Of a stretch of DNA of 64,000 nt, positions 1 to 6,856 are shown one piece after another. The stretch covers positions 248,001 through 312,000 of the forward strand of contig JAKFVQ010000027.1 of the NCBI GenBank assembly GCA_021732085.1, written 5' to 3'. Under the pieces are notes generated by a model that worked only from the letters and a program-made list of their open reading frames with translations, searched no databases and was not told the origin of the DNA. This stretch comes from Candidatus Obscuribacterales bacterium (GTDB lineage Bacteria > Cyanobacteriota > Vampirovibrionia > Obscuribacterales > Obscuribacteraceae). A program made the translations under genes and the position numbers. How positions within the stretch are numbered: position 1 is the first letter of the stretch; every line of letters begins with the position of its first letter.

Positions 1-2624
1 CTACCGCTGCCATGTCCAGAAGTGTCGGCCGTTAAACTTCCGATTTCAAGCAAAGGAGCTGAAATGGAGAGGCTGCCACCTGCAAAGCCATTACCACCGG
101 TTGCGCTAAAGTTGAGATCGCCACCGCTGATTTTGCTGCCGGAGCTAATATTTATTTGTCCGCCCGCACCGGAGGCGCCACCATTAGCCGAATAGGAGGC
201 GCCAGTCAGGTGTATCTCGCCATCAGCCATGAGCGAGATCATGCCCGCATCGCCGACCGATGCGTTGAGTGCAACTGAACCGACCTGGATGCCACCAAGT
301 CCATGATTGTTAATGAAGAGTCCGCCACCGCCGGCGCTATTCGCTGATGTAAAGCCGATATAGTTATTGCCACCGGTTTGATTTACAAGCAGCGTGCTGC
401 TGACTGCATCCGGAGCTGAATTGTTGTTTGCATTGATATTGATAAAGGCGCCTTGTCCTGCAAAATTATCGTTGCTAATTGAATCGACTCTTATGTTGGC
501 ACCAGCGTTTAAATTTACGCTGGCACCATTGCTGGTGATAGACGTAATCTGAATATCGTTTAGCGACGTGCTAACACTGACTGATGACCCAGTCGAGTCG
601 CCACCTGTAATTTGCACATTGCCGAGGCTGACATTATCACTGCTTACGTCCCAGGCGCCATTCAATCCGGAAGATATACTGACAAAGCCACCGAAGCCGG
701 AGCTGCCGGCATTGGCTTTGATATCAACTTTGCTCATGTTGATATCAGCGTCTCCGCCCAAGGTGAGTACAGAGACGAAGCCACCATTTGATCCAGATAC
801 GTCGATATCTGAATTGCCGAAGTTGACTGAGCCGCGGTCAGCAAAAATAGAGAAGCCGCCACCGCTGTTTTGCTTGGAAGTTAAATCGATTGTGCCGTCA
901 CCTACGTGAACATAGCCGTTAAGAGTCTGAAGGTAGACTTGTCCAGCTGCGCCCATATTACTAGCGGCCGTCATGTCCGCGTTTGCACCTTGTTGATCTC
1001 CGAGGACGATGTCACCGGATTCTGTTATGAAATTTAGATTGCCGGCAAATCCCATATCGCTGGAAGTGTTGATGTTAATGCCGCCGGCAAGGTTGATTCC
1101 TGTCTTAGCGTTAACCGAAAAGTCGGCGCCGTTCTTCGTTGAAGAGGATGTGTCCGCTGTCAGTAAACCAGTCGCGGAAACGTTGGAGTTATTAGAAGTA
1201 ATTGTGATCGCGCCTGATTGGCCGCCGCTGCTCTTGCTGGAAAAGCTCGTTTGTCCGAGTAAAATCGGACCGCCGGCCGTCAGTGTTATCTTTCCGGAAT
1301 TTCCATTAACAGATTCAGTGCTTATTGTAAGAGGGGCCGCGCCGAGATCGATCATGCCGCCAGCGGTCATCACAATATTTCCGGTGTTTCCAGTTTTGCC
1401 GGATGTACCAATTGCAGTTACGTCTACGTTGATGATATTTTTGCCGGCAGTGATAACTAGAGCTTCATTGCCGGGGAAAACCCAGTTTCCACCGAACTGA
1501 GACATTTCCAAATAAACGTCCCCGCCCGATGCAATCGTCGGGTCGCCGGACATTGTCAGCGCGCCGATGTGGAGGTCGCCCTCTACGGAGGAGACGTGTG
1601 CGGCACCACCGACCAAGTTCAATTGGCCTGACACCGAATTCACATCCATATTAATTGTTCCATCCCCGGAGAAAACATTCATTGTTTGACTCAGGAAGTC
1701 GCCACCAAAAATCTTGGTGTCAAACTTGGGGGTGAAGAATTGATCTCTAATATTGATGGCGCCATTGAGAGCTTCAAAAGTTCCACCTAAATTATTGATT
1801 GCCAGGTTTTGCGAAAGCATGGTGGCAACATTTATATTGGCGTTCAGTGAAGCGATTAGTCCAGCATTCTGCACTGAATTTGTGATCATGCTGATGTCGC
1901 CAACCGCTTGCATCACCGGAGCCGGGCCGGTCAGCCCAGCGGGCAAGGCGTTGATGATTGAGCCGCCTGCATTGAGATTCAGATTGCCTGAACTTGAAAT
2001 GCTTCCATAGTTAACAATGTTCTGAGTTGTATTGAGTGACAGATTGATACTAGAGAGAAGGTTTGTGAAACCGAGACTCTGGAAAGCACCTGTCGGGATC
2101 ACGGAACTTAGTAGCGCGCCTTGATTGTTGAAGATATTTGAGGCTGAGATAAGAGCTGTGTTGAATTGCGAATTGCTTGAGATTGCAAAAAGATTTCCTG
2201 AGTTACTCAGGTTGCCTGTGATAGTGATGGAACCAGCAGTACCGAAATCGCGGACTGCAGTAACACCTGTTGGGATAACGACTTGACTGAGGTTGTTGCC
2301 GAAGAGGTTGAACTGCCCGCCAACAGCGCGCCCTGAAGCGTCGAGAACCAGGCTTTGGGTTCCCCCACCCAAAACCTGGTTCAACGCAACGCTTTCGGCC
2401 GGAGTGATTAGACTCCCGGCGTTTACTATCACCGAAGATCCCCCGACGGTGATAGTCGCCGAAGTGAAGTTGCTGTTGCCACTTCCTGCCGTAACAGTTC
2501 GGTTTTCCGAACTTAAATCAAGATTGTGATGCATGTCCCCCGCTTCTTGAGCGAGGGCAGAAGTGCAGAGCTGAAACGTAATCAGCAAAGCGCTTACGAT
2601 AAAAAGAAACGACTTTGAAGTCAT
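1..2624 (-). CDS. Start of a giant secreted beta-repeat (haemagglutinin-like) protein, partial
   Basis: An uninterrupted minus-strand frame begins with ATG at 2624 and leaves the left edge, giving about 874 visible residues with no stop. Residues 1-25 form a signal peptide (positive start, hydrophobic core, likely cut after Ala-Leu-Ala25). The rest is rich in Gly, Asn, Ser, Thr and Val, and after the signal peptide I saw no cysteine. It repeats short strands such as GNLNLNAGGSI, GNIVMTAGGMIDLG and GKITLTAGGPILLG, the pattern of a right-handed beta-helix or filamentous-haemagglutinin-like adhesin. A possible ribosome site, AGGTG, lies about 10 bases upstream. It is probably exported and surface-exposed. 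No transport or anchor domain is visible because the C terminus is outside the window. Family assignment rests on repeat character alone; the reading frame and secretion signal are clear. Confidence 0.85.
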   Translation of the reverse strand, partial: MTSKSFLFIVSALLITFQLCTSALAQEAGDMHHNLDLSSENRTVTAGSGNSNFTSATITVGGSSVIVNAGSLITPAESVALNQVLGGGTQSLVLDASGRAVGGQFNLFGNNLSQVVIPTGVTAVRDFGTAGSITITGNLSNSGNLFAISSNSQFNTALISASNIFNNQGALLSSVIPTGAFQSLGFTNLLSSINLSLNTTQNIVNYGSISSSGNLNLNAGGSIINALPAGLTGPAPVMQAVGDISMITNSVQNAGLIASLNANINVATMLSQNLAINNLGGTFEALNGAINIRDQFFTPKFDTKIFGGDFLSQTMNVFSGDGTINMDVNSVSGQLNLVGGAAHVSSVEGDLHIGALTMSGDPTIASGGDVYLEMSQFGGNWVFPGNEALVITAGKNIINVDVTAIGTSGKTGNTGNIVMTAGGMIDLGAAPLTISTESVNGNSGKITLTAGGPILLGQTSFSSKSSGGQSGAITITSNNSNVSATGLLTADTSSSTKNGADFSVNAKTGINLAGGININTSSDMGFAGNLNFITESGDIVLGDQQGANADMTAASNMGAAGQVYLQTLNGYVHVGDGTIDLTSKQNSGGGFSIFADRGSVNFGNSDIDVSGSNGGFVSVLTLGGDADINMSKVDIKANAGSSGFGGFVSISSGLNGAWDVSSDNVSLGNVQITGGDSTGSSVSVSTSLNDIQITSITSNGASVNLNAGANIRVDSISNDNFAGQGAFININANNNSAPDAVSSTLLVNQTGGNNYIGFTSANSAGGGGLFINNHGLGGIQVGSVALNASVGDAGMISLMADGEIHLTGASYSANGGASGAGGQINISSGSKISGGDLNFSATGGNGFAGGSLSISAPLLEIGSLTADTSGHGSG

Positions 2625-2780
2625 AGTGCGAGCACCTGCCTTTGGGGGGAACCATTGGTATCTGGGAGGGAGCCAGAAGCAACGGCGGGGCTGGATGCGC
2701 CAAACAACGCCAATAGATAGTTTTAAACGCAGCTAGGTCGCTAGTCGGGGGACACGTCCTATATACCCGGTTATCAAGAG

Positions 2781-2809
2781 GTAATATCTCGTCGTCTTCA
2801 AATTGTCTA
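2781..2809 (-). promoter_or_regulatory. Possible promoter of the beta-repeat protein
   Basis: Read on the minus strand: TAGACA (2809-2804), a 17-base spacer, then TATTAC (2786-2781). The -35 matches 5/6 and the -10 matches 4/6 of the housekeeping consensus. It would give a 5' leader of about 150 bases. Confidence 0.4.
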
Positions 2810-2924
2810 AATTAAATAGATTCAAAGTATCTGTTTTTTGTTCTAGGGAAGTAGTTCGAACATGTCATAGGACTCTTCAGGATGGGTGATGCTTGCCAGC
2901 GCCGGCGATTCGGGCGGGGCTGTT

Positions 2925-2960
2925 CGTGATCTCTAAAGCGATATCGCTTTAGAGATCACG
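2925..2960. repeat. Perfect 36-bp palindrome around GCGATATCGC
   Basis: Half-site CGTGATCTCTAAAGCGAT is followed by its exact reverse complement, with no loop. The same half-site is the core of the two tandem arrays at 9594-9990 and 60305-60838. As RNA it would form an 18-bp stem; as DNA it would suit a dimeric protein. No run of T follows, so it is not a typical intrinsic terminator. Confidence 0.9.
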
Positions 2961-3120
2961 TTCGATCATCCGGGCGGAATAAGGGAGTCGGATTGCCAAG
3001 ATATTCTCGGCGATTTCACCTAGCAGTTCGATTCTGAGCTGCCAAGGTTTATCGTTTTATCGCGCACATTGTGGATGTCAGGCGTTACGGTTTCCCGAGG
3101 ATTTTTTTAACGGGACTATG

Positions 3121-3156
3121 TGTGATCTCGAAAGCGATATCGCTTAAGAGATCACA
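3121..3156. repeat. Second 36-bp palindrome, near-perfect
   Basis: TGTGATCTCGAAAGCGAT is followed by ATCGCTTAAGAGATCACA. Only two base pairs are mismatched. It has the same length and centre as the copy at 2925-2960, 196 bases away. Confidence 0.88.
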
Positions 3157-3180
3157 ATCGAGGATCTGTCTAAGTCGGAA

Positions 3181-3216
3181 AAAGAAAAAACAGCGGTGAT
3201 CTTAATCACCGCTGTT
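3181..3216 (-). terminator. Intrinsic terminator, minus strand
   Basis: A 12-bp perfect stem (AACAGCGGTGAT at 3189-3200, ATCACCGCTGTT at 3205-3216) with a 4-base loop is followed on the minus strand by TTTTTTCTTT. It ends a minus-strand transcript arriving from 3500 or beyond. The stop codon of the 3202-3501 frame lies in its loop. Confidence 0.8.
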
Positions 3217-3501
3217 GCGGCGCAATAAAGCTTGCGCCTCCCCCAGTCCTAATTTGGTCAGCGATCCGAGTACAAGTGCAATGCCACTTTCCTTGCAATC
3301 TTCCTGAGCTCTTCCCCCAAAGAACTCATTCAAACTGAAAAGCTCGAATGTTTGACCAAGGATACTTTTCCCTAGAAAAATGTATCTGAAACCATGTAAG
3401 ACGACTTTTAATGTTTTCCCCAGATCGCTCTTGAAAACGGGCTTGCACCCGGCTTCTTGGCAAGATCGAAGTATTAGGGGAAAACACCTGTTGTATTCAA
3501 T
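3202..3501 (-). CDS. Protein-like 99-codon frame with no ATG, GTG or TTG near its start (gene or remnant)
   Basis: The minus-strand frame between TAG (3504-3502) and TAA (3204-3202) is open for 99 codons. Its second half reads like protein, for example FELFSLNEFFGG and GIALVLGSLTKLGLGEAQA, vaguely like the helical N-terminal domain of GspE/PilB ATPases. The only standard start is TTG about 43 codons before the end. ATT at 3501 lies seven bases after AGGGG and could be a rare start. A strong terminator overlaps the stop. In the same frame, 64 more codons are open upstream of the TAG, so a nonsense-split pseudogene is possible. It could also be an untranslated structured RNA, since GGCGCAA/TTGCGCC and other hairpins occur. 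Confidence 0.35.
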   Translation of the reverse strand: MEYNRCFPLILRSCQEAGCKPVFKSDLGKTLKVVLHGFRYIFLGKSILGQTFELFSLNEFFGGRAQEDCKESGIALVLGSLTKLGLGEAQALLRRNSGD

Positions 3502-3504
3502 CTA

Positions 3505-3785
3505 GAAACCCCTAATTATTGCAGAACAATGATTTTGGGGTTTAGTCGGTCTAGTCAAGGGGAATTTATAAATTTCGAATTGCACGAAGATTTCTTTGTG
3601 ATTTCGAAAAAAAGAATCTTTTGGAAGACTGGCGAGAACTACGTTCCCGGCGGTCCGATAGGCTTTCGCATTGTTCAAAATCAAAGCGATTTTCAAAGAA
3701 TCAAAAGGAGAAAATGCTTGGGCTTCTTAGAAAGGAAGCTTGAAGCCTCATTTCGTTTTACTACAAAAACTCATCAACCAGCCGC
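3505..3785. other. Spacer between the short minus frame and the lysC promoter
   Basis: Overlapping open frames exist on both strands (3529-3789 plus, 3502-3696 minus), but neither has a ribosome site or recognisable family features. I see no RNA gene. Confidence 0.4.
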
Positions 3786-3814
3786 TTGACTAGCCTTCGC
3801 CACACAAGTGTAAT
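3786..3814 (+). promoter_or_regulatory. Promoter of the lysC operon
   Basis: TTGACT (3786-3791), 17-base spacer, TGTAAT (3809-3814): 5/6 matches in each box with ideal spacing. The expected transcription start near 3821 leaves a leader of about 137 bases. The leader holds a hairpin (AACCCC/GGGGTT) and a 32-codon open frame. I could not recognise a lysine riboswitch core. Confidence 0.65.
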
Positions 3815-3859
3815 AAAGCTCTCAGGTTATCATTCGGCAAGTTTGCCCGATTTTCAGAG

Positions 3860-3958
3860 ATGGCAAGTTATGATTTCCTCTTGGTATGGAGTTGGGAAGT
3901 AGCTCCTTACAACCCCGGTCTGTGGGGTTATGCAGGAACTAACGAAGCTGGTATCTGA
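3860..3958 (+). CDS. 32-codon upstream frame overlapping the lysC start (TGATG)
   Basis: ATG at 3860 opens 32 codons that end in TGA at 3956-3958, whose last base is the first base of the lysC ATG. lysC itself has no clear Shine-Dalgarno within 15 bases, so translation could be coupled through this frame by re-initiation. The peptide has three Trp and three Tyr but no Lys or Met run that would point to end-product attenuation. Its own ribosome site is weak (CAGAG touching the ATG). The overlap is plain in the sequence; that the peptide is made is inference. Confidence 0.4.
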   Translation: MASYDFLLVWSWEVAPYNPGLWGYAGTNEAGI

Positions 3959-5412
3959 TGAGTCGAATCGTACAAAAATTTGGTGGCACTTCAGTCAAAG
4001 ACCCCGAGCATATTGGCAAGGTTGCTGAAATCGTTGCCGAAACGTACAGTCAGAATAAGCAAGTAGTAGTTGTTGTTAGTGCCATGGGACATGGAACTGA
4101 CGAATTGATTGACCTCGCGCTCAAGGTAGACGAGAATCCAGAGCCGCGCGAATTGGATGTTCTCTTAGCCACAGGCGAACAAGTATCAATAGCGATGCTC
4201 TCGATTGCCTTGCGGTCTATGGGTCTAAAAGCGAGATCGTTCACCGGACCACAAGCCGGAATCTTGACCGATGAAACACATGGCTTTGCTAGAATCAAAA
4301 CTGTTCATCCAAGCCGCATAGAGAGCTCGCTGCGACGAGGTGAGATTCCTGTGGTTGCAGGATTCCAGGGGATGAATGGTAATAGCGAACTAACTACATT
4401 GGGACGCGGTGGGTCTGATACAACTGCAGTTGCGTTAGCTGCTGCGTTGAAAGCCGAATGCTGTGACATTTATACCGACGTGGATGCTGTCTACACAACT
4501 GATCCTCGGACTGTTGAATCAGCCAGAAAACTTGGCGTTATCTCCTACGAGGAAATGCTTGCACTGGCAAATTCCGGTGCCCAGGTTCTAAACGCTCGTT
4601 CTGTTGAGCTTGCTATGAATAATTCAGTTCCAATCAGGTTGCGTTCAACGTTCGCGCCTGAGAACACTGGAACTTTAGTAACCACAAAAGACATTGCTCC
4701 GGAGCACAATGTTTGTGGTGTCGCCTGTGATGCCTCGCGAGTGTGGGTGAGGATCGCCATTTCGCAAAGTTTTAATGCTCAGGAGAGCGTAGGAGATTTT
4801 GCAGACAATTTTTCAAAACAAGAAGATGCAGTTCAACATTTGCTATCTACTTTAATCTCGCTTGGTATAGACAAAGAAATAATTTCGCTGAAACGCGCAA
4901 ATGGTATCAATGCCAGCTGGCTGGAGTTTCACTGCGAAAAGCGTATTCTCCGAGATGTCCAGTCGGTTTTAGCAGGCTCGACAAATCAGCTGCCTGATTT
5001 AGATTATCGGATCGATACTGGCTTGGCTCTTGTTTCATTAGTTGGTGCGGGAATAGACCGAGACTATCTAATATCGGATAATCTGGCTCAAGTGCTTCGG
5101 AAAAATGCAATTCCCATTTTGATGCAAACCCAGCAAGTGCTGCGCAGTTCGATATTGATACCAGGTGCTTTCAAGGAACAGGCCGTTAAACTTGTGCACG
5201 AAGTATTCTGCAGCACGACAGCCGAAGCCTACTCAAAGCTTTCAAAGCTCGAGTTAGAAGCTGAGAAGCTTGCACTTGCCAGAGCGGAAGAAGCGACAGG
5301 CAGCACTAGCGCGGGACTAATGTTTGTTGCCGAACTTGGTGCGATGACAGACCCGATAGTATCGGAATCTAATGAACTAGATTATCATGTTGAAACTGAG
5401 GCAAGAAGATGA
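3958..5412 (+). CDS. lysC: Aspartate kinase (aspartokinase)
   Basis: Phosphorylates aspartate to 4-phospho-aspartate, the first step towards lysine, diaminopimelate, threonine and methionine. The kinase signature KFGGTSV is at residues 7-13, followed by VVVVSAMGHGTDELI and the GRGGSDTTAVALAAAL motif typical of the family. The C-terminal half (about 250-430) lies where aspartokinases carry two ACT regulatory domains, but its sequence is divergent, so allosteric control may differ. At 484 residues it is longer than common monofunctional enzymes because of a charged tail after about residue 420. The stop overlaps the next gene by four bases. There is no strong ribosome site at this ATG; see the frame at 3860. 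Function is secure; regulation is not. Confidence 0.93.
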   Translation: MSRIVQKFGGTSVKDPEHIGKVAEIVAETYSQNKQVVVVVSAMGHGTDELIDLALKVDENPEPRELDVLLATGEQVSIAMLSIALRSMGLKARSFTGPQAGILTDETHGFARIKTVHPSRIESSLRRGEIPVVAGFQGMNGNSELTTLGRGGSDTTAVALAAALKAECCDIYTDVDAVYTTDPRTVESARKLGVISYEEMLALANSGAQVLNARSVELAMNNSVPIRLRSTFAPENTGTLVTTKDIAPEHNVCGVACDASRVWVRIAISQSFNAQESVGDFADNFSKQEDAVQHLLSTLISLGIDKEIISLKRANGINASWLEFHCEKRILRDVQSVLAGSTNQLPDLDYRIDTGLALVSLVGAGIDRDYLISDNLAQVLRKNAIPILMQTQQVLRSSILIPGAFKEQAVKLVHEVFCSTTAEAYSKLSKLELEAEKLALARAEEATGSTSAGLMFVAELGAMTDPIVSESNELDYHVETEARR

Positions 5413-5807
5413 CTTTCGGTAATATCTTTGACAAATTGAAGAGCTCTACTAAACAAGCTGCTGATCAAATGAAGCTGGCAGGGCGAATTGCAGGACTAAA
5501 AGTTGAGCGCAGTACACAAAAGGCGGAGCGGGAACGGCTGCTGAAAGAAATTGGAAGCAAAACATTCTCCATTTATTCCAAGACTAAATCACTTGACTCT
5601 GCGACTCTCGAGGAAGAGATCATAAACGAGCTCAACCACATAGATCGAATCGACAAGCGCATGGTTGAAATTGAAGAAGAAATTTCGCAGCTACAATCGG
5701 AGATTCTTCATACCGACGGAAAAGAAGTTGTAGACGCTGATGAAGTACAAGAAGCGGACGACGAAGACGAAGAAGAAAATGATTCGGACCGCAAAAAGAA
5801 AAAATAG
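5409..5807 (+). CDS. Small acidic coiled-coil protein
   Basis: 132 residues, starting four bases inside lysC (ATGA), so almost certainly co-transcribed and translationally coupled. Residues 1-100 are heptad-like and charged (KSSTKQAADQMKLAGRIAGL, then long Glu/Lys/Leu helices). The end is an acidic run (DEVQEADDEDEEENDSD) followed by five lysines. There is no signal peptide or membrane segment, so it should be cytoplasmic. I do not recognise a family. Position suggests a role with lysC or with the next secreted protein, but the sequence does not reveal one. Confidence 0.75.
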   Translation: MTFGNIFDKLKSSTKQAADQMKLAGRIAGLKVERSTQKAERERLLKEIGSKTFSIYSKTKSLDSATLEEEIINELNHIDRIDKRMVEIEEEISQLQSEILHTDGKEVVDADEVQEADDEDEEENDSDRKKKK

Positions 5808-5867
5808 AGATAAAGTTTGAACTACACAGATTCTGCAAAACGAAGTAAACCGAAACCGGAGTAAATC

Positions 5868-6614
5868 ATGAGCACCAAAACTCGCAACATATGTGCTGGA
5901 GCGCTTATTGTCTCTGCAGTAATAGCGTCCGTACCTATCGCTTCCGCTGACGTGACTTCACCGATGATAAAAGATCGCGGTCGTAAGTACACTGAGGAAA
6001 AGCCGCTCACTAGCTACTATGGAACTGGGGCAGCTGGAAGAATGACCGAGGCCTCGGAACTTCGCTTTCAGGCAGAGTCCTTATTTACCGCTGGTGAATG
6101 GGAAAAAGCGATTCCAGTTGCTAAGAGAGCTGTTCAATTCGATGCTGGAGACCCGACAGGACATTTGATACTGGCTCGGGCTCTCACTCAAAAGTTTTAT
6201 CAGCAAAAGGGAGCAATAGACGAGAAATTGCTTGCAGAGTGTTTGCGAGAGTGGCAATTGATCCGATATCACGATGCCGATCCTACTGAGCAGTGGGAAG
6301 CAGGCAATGCTGCGAAGAGGCTATTGAAGATCGCTCGTGCTCTGGAAAAAGAAAAGAAAGAGCGCATGCGTATAGAAGAGGAAAAGTTGCAAGCTCAGTT
6401 GGCTGCTAGGGCGGTCCCCGCTAAGCAGAAGGTTGCCACAGCTGTCAGCGCCAAGCAAATCAGCGATGAAGAAGAGCAGGCAGAATTGAAAGCTGAGGAA
6501 GAGGCAAAGCTGAAAGCCCCTACTGATAAATCAGCGGCTGCTTCGCCTGCTGGAGGTCTGAGTCCTGAATTGAAGCAATTAGCAGCACGCCGTAAGCGCT
6601 TCGGTATTTTCTAG
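5868..6614 (+). CDS. Secreted protein with TPR-like repeat
   Basis: 248 residues. Residues 1-27 form a signal peptide ending in Ala-Ser-Ala. Residues about 60-110 (AESLFTAGEWEKAIPVAKRA, then DPTGHLILARALTQ) match the helix-turn-helix pattern of one or two TPR units. Residues 150-215 form a charged helix rich in Lys, Glu and Ala, and the end is basic (AARRKRFGIF). It is probably periplasmic, with the TPR as a protein-binding surface. It lies 60 bases after the coiled-coil gene on the same strand and may end the lysC operon. No clear terminator follows before the convergent gene. Confidence 0.75.
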   Translation: MSTKTRNICAGALIVSAVIASVPIASADVTSPMIKDRGRKYTEEKPLTSYYGTGAAGRMTEASELRFQAESLFTAGEWEKAIPVAKRAVQFDAGDPTGHLILARALTQKFYQQKGAIDEKLLAECLREWQLIRYHDADPTEQWEAGNAAKRLLKIARALEKEKKERMRIEEEKLQAQLAARAVPAKQKVATAVSAKQISDEEEQAELKAEEEAKLKAPTDKSAAASPAGGLSPELKQLAARRKRFGIF

Positions 6615-6856
6615 AGCTGGGCGACGCACAGATCTCTTATAAGTGGCATTATTGCGCGTCGCGCTGAATAATCTATGGGCTTATCAGCGTCTGCGTTGTC
6701 GTCTATTAGCTTTTGCGCGTATTGGCGCTAGTGTACATATGGGCTGAGCGTTTATTAGCTGAGCCACTCATAGCGAGTCAAAGCAGTCGGACTTTTGCAG
6801 AGGTAGACTCGACCTTAATGCTCCACCGGAAAAGCTGATCGTTGCCACGAAAATGA

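Larger units (their letters stand above)
2625..3180. other. Non-coding spacer upstream of the beta-repeat gene
   Basis: I see no convincing gene here. It holds the possible minus-strand promoter at 2781-2809 and two 36-bp palindromes (2925-2960 and 3121-3156), both 300-530 bases upstream of the start codon at 2624. Confidence 0.6.

Noticed and set aside
568..2529. Plus-strand open frames opposite the beta-repeat gene
   Set aside because: They lie antisense to one continuous minus frame with a signal peptide and repeats; they have no family features or ribosome sites.
3529..3789. 86-codon plus-strand frame before lysC
   Set aside because: It has no ribosome site and no recognisable features, and its end overlaps the lysC promoter. 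It could be real but is not supported.
3821..3957. Lysine riboswitch before lysC
   Set aside because: The leader is long enough and has a hairpin, but the conserved lysine-riboswitch core could not be recognised.
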